Position numbers and translations under genes: made by a program | Notes under the pieces: generated by a model | The model's input: only the letters and a program-made list of their open reading frames with translations | The model's database searches: none | What the model was told of the DNA's origin: nothing | In this document: positions 33,434 through 38,233 of the stretch, one piece after another | How the letters are laid out: each line of letters opens with the position of its first letter | Position numbering within the stretch: position 1 is the first letter of the stretch | NCBI GenBank assembly: GCA_026713545.1 | Contig: JAPOOG010000155.1 | Span: 1-38,233, forward strand | DNA: 38,233 nt | Source: Bryobacterales bacterium | GTDB taxonomy: Bacteria; Acidobacteriota; Terriglobia; Bryobacterales; UBA6623 | Direction of reading: 5' to 3'

Positions 33434-34266
33434 CAACGAGCACCCGACGCAACTTCATCGCCGGAGCAACCGCTCTGGCCGCTTCCCCGGCGTTTCCGGC
33501 GGCCGCTGCCGGCAACCACTACTGGGGCGATGTTCGGCTGGCCGTGGCAACGTATTCGCTGCGCAAGTTCAGCCGCTCGCAAGCGATCGCGATCGTCAAG
33601 GACCTCGGTGTCAAGTACGTCAACGTCAAGTCGTTCCACATGCCCTATTACCTGTCGAAAGAAGATCTGGCGGCGGCCCGCAAGGAATTCGAAGACGCCG
33701 GGTTGACGATCGTTTCCGGCGGCAATATCGGCCTTGGCGAAGACGACGAAGATTTCGTTCGTTTTCACCTCGAGTACGCCAGGAACGCGGGATTTCCCAC
33801 GGTCGTTTGCGCGCCGACCCACAACAATCTCGGCTACGTCGAGAAGTATGCCGAAAAGTTCGATCTCAAGATCGCGATCCACAATCACGGCCCCGAGGAC
33901 GAGTATTACCCCAACGGCGCCAGCGTCCTCAAGCGGGTCAAGAACATGGGTCCGCGCATGGGACTCTGTCTCGATCTCGGTCACGCCTCGCGGACAGGCG
34001 TCGACGTCGTCGAAGAGATCGAGATGGCCGGCGACCGTCTCCATGACATCCACATGAAGGATCTCGCGAATTTCGCGGATAGAGGCAGTCAGGTCGAGGT
34101 CGGCAAGGGCAAACTGCCGGTCGCGCGGGTCTTCGCAGCGCTCAAGAAAATGAACTATCAGGGCGTCGCCGGACTGGAGTATGAAATCAACCCCAACGCT
34201 CCACAGGCCGGCATGGCCGAATCGTTCGCCTACATGCGCGGCGTACTCGACGGGCAGCGAAGCTAA
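33430..34266 (+). CDS. Tat-exported sugar phosphate isomerase/epimerase-like TIM-barrel protein
   Basis: A 278-aa TIM-barrel protein of the xylose isomerase-like/AP-endonuclease-2 superfamily. A twin-arginine-type N-terminus (STRRNFIAGATALAASPAFPA) predicts export. Barrel strands include RLAVATYSLRKFS, KYVNVKSFHMPYYL, IVSGGNIGL, PTVVCAPTHNN, LKIAIHNHGPEDEYYP, MGLCLDLGHAS, LHDIHMKDL and VAGLEYEINPN. The Glu, Asp and His residues in HNHGPED, CLDLGHA, DIHMKD and GLEYE are the usual metal ligands. Start ATG 33430 overlaps the sialidase stop by 4 bp, so the pair probably processes the same sugar. Its stop codon TAA abuts a MITE-like element. Confidence 0.9.
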   Translation: MTTSTRRNFIAGATALAASPAFPAAAAGNHYWGDVRLAVATYSLRKFSRSQAIAIVKDLGVKYVNVKSFHMPYYLSKEDLAAARKEFEDAGLTIVSGGNIGLGEDDEDFVRFHLEYARNAGFPTVVCAPTHNNLGYVEKYAEKFDLKIAIHNHGPEDEYYPNGASVLKRVKNMGPRMGLCLDLGHASRTGVDVVEEIEMAGDRLHDIHMKDLANFADRGSQVEVGKGKLPVARVFAALKKMNYQGVAGLEYEINPNAPQAGMAESFAYMRGVLDGQRS

Positions 34267-34442
34267 CCTGCATTTCTCACCACCCGACGTCCGAAGCACG
34301 CGATACGACCGCCAGGACTTCGTTGCGCTTGCTTGCCGTGCTCGATGTACCGTCAAGTACACCTGCGCGCGCCAAGCGGCTCGCGCCTCGTCCTGACGGC
34401 CCTCTCACGCACTTCGTCTCGCCACGTGGTGAGAAATGCAGG
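34267..34442 (+). mobile_element. MITE-like palindromic element, copy 3 (176 bp, best preserved)
   Basis: Perfect 17-bp inverted ends CCTGCATTTCTCACCAC and GTGGTGAGAAATGCAGG. The interior matches copy 1 in reverse complement, and the central TGTAC-CGTCAA-GTACA palindrome is intact. CTAA flanks both sides (34263-34266 and 34443-34446), suggesting a 4-bp target duplication, though the other copies do not show it. It fills most of the gap between the isomerase-like gene and the converging E2 gene and could form a long hairpin ending transcripts from both sides. Confidence 0.8.
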
Positions 34443-34472
34443 CTAACGCCTCTTAGGCGGCAGTCTCCGAGG

Positions 34473-35711
34473 CTACGGCAGCAAGCAGGGATCGGGGTTT
34501 TCGATGTCCGCCCGAAGCGTGTCGAGAAACCACGCGGCAGGCGAGCCGTCAACCACGCGATGGTCGAACGTCAGGCTTAACGGCAGCATCTCGCGCGCGA
34601 CGATTTCACTTTCCCGAACGACCGGTTCCGCAGCGATACGGCCCACGCCGAGAATGGCTGCCTGGGGCAGGTTGATGATCGGCGTGAACGTGTCGACTCC
34701 GTAACTGCCCAGATTGGTGATCGTGAACGTCCCTCCTTGCATTTGCCAGGCTTTCAAGCTGCCTTCGCGGGCTTGTTTGGTGAGTTGACGCGTTTCCGCC
34801 GCTATCTGCCGCAACGTTTTCCCCGGAACGTCATGTACCACGGGCGCCAGCAGCCCTGCGTCCGTGTCGACGGCAAAGCCGATGTTGCATCGGTCGGGCA
34901 GGAAGATGCCGTCGCCGCGCCATTGGCCGCTCATCTGTTGATGTTCTCGCAGGGCCAGGGCTGACAGCTTGATCAGGAAGTCGGTGTAACCGGGAACGGG
35001 GCCGGCCTCGATTGCTGCTTCCTTGAAGCGCCGCCGCAAGTCGACCAGGCCAGTGGCATCCGCCTTCGCCGTGAGCGTTACCGGCGCCGCCTGATGGACA
35101 CCCGCCAGCATCCGCTCGGCGATGGTACGACGGATGGTGGTGATCGGAGTCAACTGGCCCGTGGGAGCCGCGGGTTCGCGCTGCGCGACCGCGCCGCTCG
35201 ATGAAGCGGCGGCCGCCTTGCGGATGTCACTCTCCTGGATGCGTCCGTTGCGGCCGCTGCCCGTGACCCTCGTCCAGTCGACGCCCAATTCACGGGCGAC
35301 TCGCTTTGCCCGCGGGCTGATGGCGACTCGCGGCGCTTTCTGTGGCTTTGCCGACTCTACGGTGGCGGACTCGCCGGCTCGAACTCGCACCTCGCGCCGG
35401 GGAGCGGCACGGGGCTGTACCTCTAGCGCCGGGCCGCGGCGGTCGGCTTCGAACGGCGCAGCCTCACCTTCTTCGACCAGATAGGCGAGCAACTGTCCGA
35501 CCACGACTTCATCGCCCGGCTTGGGGGCGCCGGGAGGAATGCGAAGGATGCCTGCGTCAAACGACTCTACTTCCTGATCCGCCTTTTCGCCTTCCAGGAC
35601 GAAGACCATGTCGCCGGCGCTGACTCGCTGGCCGTCTTTCTTCAGCCACTCGCCGAAATGGCCCTTATCCATCGACCAGCCGAGCCGGGGGACGACAATC
35701 TCGATCGCCAT
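34473..35711 (-). CDS. 2-oxoacid dehydrogenase E2 (dihydrolipoamide acyltransferase)
   Basis: A 412-aa cytoplasmic core enzyme of a 2-oxoacid dehydrogenase complex. It moves an acyl group from the E1 thiamine intermediate to CoA via lipoate. The single lipoyl domain has the modification site in GEKADQEV (Lys43). A peripheral subunit-binding domain follows (ISPRAKRVARELGVDWTRVTGSGRNGRI), then the catalytic acyltransferase domain with LTFDHRVVDG (His384, Asp388). The first codon is ATG 35711, only 6 bp from the E1 stop, so the pair is one operon. No E3 is nearby; it may come from elsewhere. Exact 2-oxoacid (pyruvate, branched-chain or acetoin) cannot be set from sequence. Confidence 0.95.
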   Translation of the reverse strand: MAIEIVVPRLGWSMDKGHFGEWLKKDGQRVSAGDMVFVLEGEKADQEVESFDAGILRIPPGAPKPGDEVVVGQLLAYLVEEGEAAPFEADRRGPALEVQPRAAPRREVRVRAGESATVESAKPQKAPRVAISPRAKRVARELGVDWTRVTGSGRNGRIQESDIRKAAAASSSGAVAQREPAAPTGQLTPITTIRRTIAERMLAGVHQAAPVTLTAKADATGLVDLRRRFKEAAIEAGPVPGYTDFLIKLSALALREHQQMSGQWRGDGIFLPDRCNIGFAVDTDAGLLAPVVHDVPGKTLRQIAAETRQLTKQAREGSLKAWQMQGGTFTITNLGSYGVDTFTPIINLPQAAILGVGRIAAEPVVRESEIVAREMLPLSLTFDHRVVDGSPAAWFLDTLRADIENPDPCLLP

Positions 35712-35717
35712 GGGGTC

Positions 35718-37715
35718 TCACCCTTCGAGAAGCTGCTGAACAGCCTGCACGATGTCCTCCACCTGCGGAACGATCGCCTTCTCCAACGTCGGGCTGTAAG
35801 GAGTCGGCGTGAAAGCGCCGTTGAGGCGCTGGATGGGAGCGTCCAGGTCGTCGAAACCCTCCGCGGCGACGCGCGCAGCGATTTCGGCCCCGACACCGCA
35901 TGGCTGGAACGCTTCATCGACGATGAGCAGGCGGCCCGTCTTGGTCAGCGATCCGAGGATCGTGTCGGTGTCCAGCGGAGAGACCGTGCGGGGGTCGATG
36001 ATTTCCGTGGACACCCCCTCGGCCGCCAACAGCACGGCGGCCTTCTCGGCATGGCGCCGCATCAACGAAAGCGCCACTATGGTTACGTCCGTTCCCTCGC
36101 GCGCCACCGACGCTTTGCCGAACTCGATCTCGTAAGGCTCCTCAGGGACCGGGCCTTTGACGGCCATCAGCTCGCGGTGCTCCAGGAACAGCACGGGGTC
36201 GCTGCAGCGCAGAGCGCGAGTGAACAGACCTTTCGCGTCGCAGGGAGTGGCGGGCATGACCACTCGTAGACCCGGAATGTGCGTGTAGACAGAGTGATAG
36301 CTGCCCGAATGGTGCGTTGCCGCCGAGTGACCGATGCCGATGCAGCCGCGCAGCAGCACCGGCATTTTCAACCGGCCGCTCGACATGTACTGCATCTTGG
36401 CGATCTGGTTGATCATCTCGCCGAACGCGTCGTTGATGAAATCGATGAACATGAAGTCGATCACCGGCCGCGTCCCGGTCATGGCCGCCCCGCAGGCCAG
36501 TCCGACAAAACCGCGTTCACAGATCGGCGTGTCGCACAGGCGATCCGCACCATATTCGTCATAGAGCCCGAGCGTGGTCGTGAAGTTGCCGCCTCGCGCG
36601 CCGATCCCTTCTCCCATCACGAAGATGCGCGGGTCGTTGGCCATCTCGTGCGCAAGCGCTTCGTGCGTTGCCGCGACGAAGGTCGTTTCGCGATCGCCGG
36701 ACGGCGGTTCAGGGCCGGCCGTGTGTCCGGCGCTTTCGGAATAGACGTGCGCCGCCGCCGACTGCGCTTCGGGGAACGCAGCGGCTTCCGCGAATCGGTG
36801 CGACTGGGCGATCAGCTCCCTGACCTCGGCGGCGACCGCGTCCAGCTCGGGCTCGCTGGCCGCGCCCTGTTCGAGCAACTGAACCCCCAACCGCTCGATC
36901 GGACAGCGTTGCTTCCACTGGTCCACATCATCGCGTGTCCGATAGGTGAAGTCGCCCATGCCTTCGGCGTGAGCGCGCGTCCGGTACGTCTTGCACTCGA
37001 TCAGTGCCGGTCCGCCCCCGTTGCGCGCGCGCTCGATGGCTTCGCCCGCCACACGATGGACTTCCGAGACATCGTTGCCGTCCACCTCGAATCCCGGCAG
37101 CCCGTAGTTCGCGGCTCGGCGGCCTACGTCGGGAATGCCGCTGGCGTACTGAAAGGGCACTTCGGTGGCGAACTGGTTGTTCTCGCACACGAACAGGACC
37201 GGCAGGTTCCAGATGCCGGCCATGTTCAGCCCCTCGTGGAAAGCGCCGTTGTTGACCGCGCCGTCCCCGAAGAACGCCACCGCGACCTGATCGGTCTTCC
37301 TGATCTTGAAGCTGTAGCCGCCGCCGCAGCCCTGCAGGATGCACGGACCCACGATGCCGCTGGTGCCCATCAATCCGATCTCGGGCTTGAACAGGTGCAT
37401 GCTGCCGCCGCGCCCGTGCGAGCACCCTGCCTCCCGGCCATACAACTCCGCGATCAGTTCGCGCGGATGCAGCCCCTTGGCCAAGGCGTGTCCGTGACCG
37501 CGGTGGGTGCTGAAGACGACGTCGTCGCGCCGCAGATGCGCGCAGACTCCCGCGGCAATCGCCTCTTCGCCAACGTAGGTATGACAGGCCCCGTGCACCA
37601 GACCAAGCTGATGCGATTTCGCCAGCCGCTCTTCGCACTGCCGAATCACTTGCATGGTGCGGTAGAGAGACAGCAACGTATCCTTGCCAGGCTGGGTCTT
37701 CGTAACGTTGGCCAT
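35718..37715 (-). CDS. Fused E1 alpha-beta subunit of a 2-oxoacid dehydrogenase
   Basis: A 665-aa single-chain E1. The alpha half (~residues 1-320) carries the thiamine diphosphate/Mg motif FFGDGAVNNGAFHEGLNMA...CENNQ, plus GHGHALAKG and SHGRGGSMH. After a low-complexity linker around residues 325-350, the beta half includes VMGEGIGARGGNF, DTPICERGFVGLACGAAMTG, FMFIDFINDAFGE and ALSLMRRHAEKAAVLL. Alpha and beta are normally separate genes; fusion fixes 1:1 stoichiometry. It begins at ATG 37715 (MANVTKTQ); an earlier Met at 37745 adds only ten residues. It is followed by the E2 gene and likely oxidises a 2-oxoacid or acetoin. Confidence 0.95.
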   Translation of the reverse strand: MANVTKTQPGKDTLLSLYRTMQVIRQCEERLAKSHQLGLVHGACHTYVGEEAIAAGVCAHLRRDDVVFSTHRGHGHALAKGLHPRELIAELYGREAGCSHGRGGSMHLFKPEIGLMGTSGIVGPCILQGCGGGYSFKIRKTDQVAVAFFGDGAVNNGAFHEGLNMAGIWNLPVLFVCENNQFATEVPFQYASGIPDVGRRAANYGLPGFEVDGNDVSEVHRVAGEAIERARNGGGPALIECKTYRTRAHAEGMGDFTYRTRDDVDQWKQRCPIERLGVQLLEQGAASEPELDAVAAEVRELIAQSHRFAEAAAFPEAQSAAAHVYSESAGHTAGPEPPSGDRETTFVAATHEALAHEMANDPRIFVMGEGIGARGGNFTTTLGLYDEYGADRLCDTPICERGFVGLACGAAMTGTRPVIDFMFIDFINDAFGEMINQIAKMQYMSSGRLKMPVLLRGCIGIGHSAATHHSGSYHSVYTHIPGLRVVMPATPCDAKGLFTRALRCSDPVLFLEHRELMAVKGPVPEEPYEIEFGKASVAREGTDVTIVALSLMRRHAEKAAVLLAAEGVSTEIIDPRTVSPLDTDTILGSLTKTGRLLIVDEAFQPCGVGAEIAARVAAEGFDDLDAPIQRLNGAFTPTPYSPTLEKAIVPQVEDIVQAVQQLLEG

Positions 37716-37745
37716 GTTCGCTTGATCTCTTCTCACAGACGGCAT

Positions 37746-37887
37746 CGGATCGCTACAACGCGGAGGCGGGAGGGGACCACGGATGATTGATCGGACCGGA
37801 ACAGGACCCTCCCGTCGATGACCTATTCAGCTTAGAAGCGAGGGCATCCGGCTGCAACGAGTTCCTCGTGTTCGTCAACACCATATA
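37746..37887. other. Upstream region of the E1-E2 operon
   Basis: 142 bp between the E1 start region and the right repeat arm. It should contain the operon promoter, but I see only poor matches (for example TTGCAG with a weak TAAGCT 17 bp later on the minus strand). A small palindrome GTGTT-CGTC-AACAC is at 37868-37881. Confidence 0.4.
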
Positions 37888-38233
37888 GAAAGTTCCCCTG
37901 TTTGCGTATTCTGGAACATTCCCCTTTCTCAGCATGGGTTCATTTGGCGCTCGCCGCAGCAGAAGCAGCCCGGAGGGCGACGGTAGCTGTGGCAAACAGC
38001 TCTCGTCGTGAGGCCCAACCAGAACGCAGGACGGCGCGCGGACGCTTGCCGGGCAATATTTTATGCTGAACAATAGCGAACAATGGTGAACAATCGTGAA
38101 CAATGGTGAACAGGGCATCAAGGCGGTGATTCGAAAAAAAGCCGTGATTCGTGTCTCGTGATTCGTGTTTCGTGAAAATCCGTTGGCCGAGGCTTGCTGT
38201 TGCTCTACCAGCGAACGCCGGAGGATTGGTGGA
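37888..38233. repeat. Terminal inverted repeat, right arm
   Basis: Reverse complement of 1-347. It matches exactly over the outermost ~118 bases and with scattered substitutions and a 1-base deletion further in. The 10-bp repeats are at 38062-38111. As on the left, no gene is visible. It lies upstream of the E1-E2 operon, whereas the left arm is upstream of the PhyH gene. Confidence 0.9.

Noticed and set aside
36279..37790. Plus-strand open frame of ~500 codons opposite E1
   Set aside because: Antisense of a well-conserved fused E1; no recognisable protein features.
1..38233. Linear plasmid or giant composite transposon bounded by inverted repeats
   Set aside because: No replication, partition, telomere or transposase gene is present, the content looks chromosomal, and the repeat identity pattern fits an assembly break in a dispersed repeat. 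Kept as an untested alternative.

Overview
This window looks like a complete contig from a GC-rich bacterial chromosome, most likely an Acidobacteriota member of the Solibacteres/Bryobacterales type. The evidence is the gene mix: an Oar-like TonB-dependent receptor with an N-terminal carboxypeptidase-regulatory-like domain, a VCBS/ASPIC-UnbV protein, a phytanoyl-CoA dioxygenase family enzyme, and planctomycete-style clusters of PSCyt/DUF1549/DUF1553 proteins paired with DUF1501 proteins. The taxonomic call is inference. Nothing in the window fixes the genus.

Layout. 1-627: one arm of a ~347-bp terminal inverted repeat, then a 177-bp MITE-like element. 643-8491: PhyH-type dioxygenase, Oar-like outer-membrane receptor with its own promoter, long leader and terminator, an exported Sel1-repeat protein, and (minus strand) an ASPIC/UnbV repeat protein. 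8567-18885 (plus): TPR protein, then a probable operon of a PSCyt1/DUF1549/DUF1553 protein, two tandem DUF1501 paralogues and an S9 peptidase. 18916-24673 (minus): a second, converging cluster of PPC-like protein, Ig-like/DUF1549/DUF1553 protein and DUF1501 protein. 24870-26193: ECF sigma factor plus a membrane zinc-finger anti-sigma candidate with a TonB-C-like tail, preceded by an ECF-type promoter candidate. 26570-28616: membrane-associated methyltransferase and a GAF-SpoIIE phosphatase. 28977-32163: an unusual island of a cysteine-rich small protein, a MoxR-like AAA+ ATPase and a 638-aa protein I do not recognise. 32264-34266: exported BNR/sialidase-like protein and a Tat-exported sugar isomerase/epimerase-like TIM barrel. 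34473-37715 (minus): 2-oxoacid dehydrogenase E2 and a fused E1 alpha-beta. 37888-38233: the other arm of the terminal inverted repeat.

How the genes fit together. Most products appear to be exported or envelope proteins (signal peptides or twin-arginine motifs), consistent with an organism that captures and breaks down complex organic matter. The two PSCyt/DUF1549 + DUF1501 clusters face each other and probably do similar envelope jobs on different substrates. The most novel-looking part is the MoxR island at 28977-32163: its large partner overlaps the ATPase gene by 17 nt, and no VWA gene, the usual MoxR partner, is present. Dispersed non-coding repeats are the other notable theme: three MITE-like copies, and contig-end repeats that continue beyond both ends. 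I saw no tRNA, rRNA, CRISPR array, transposase or phage gene.
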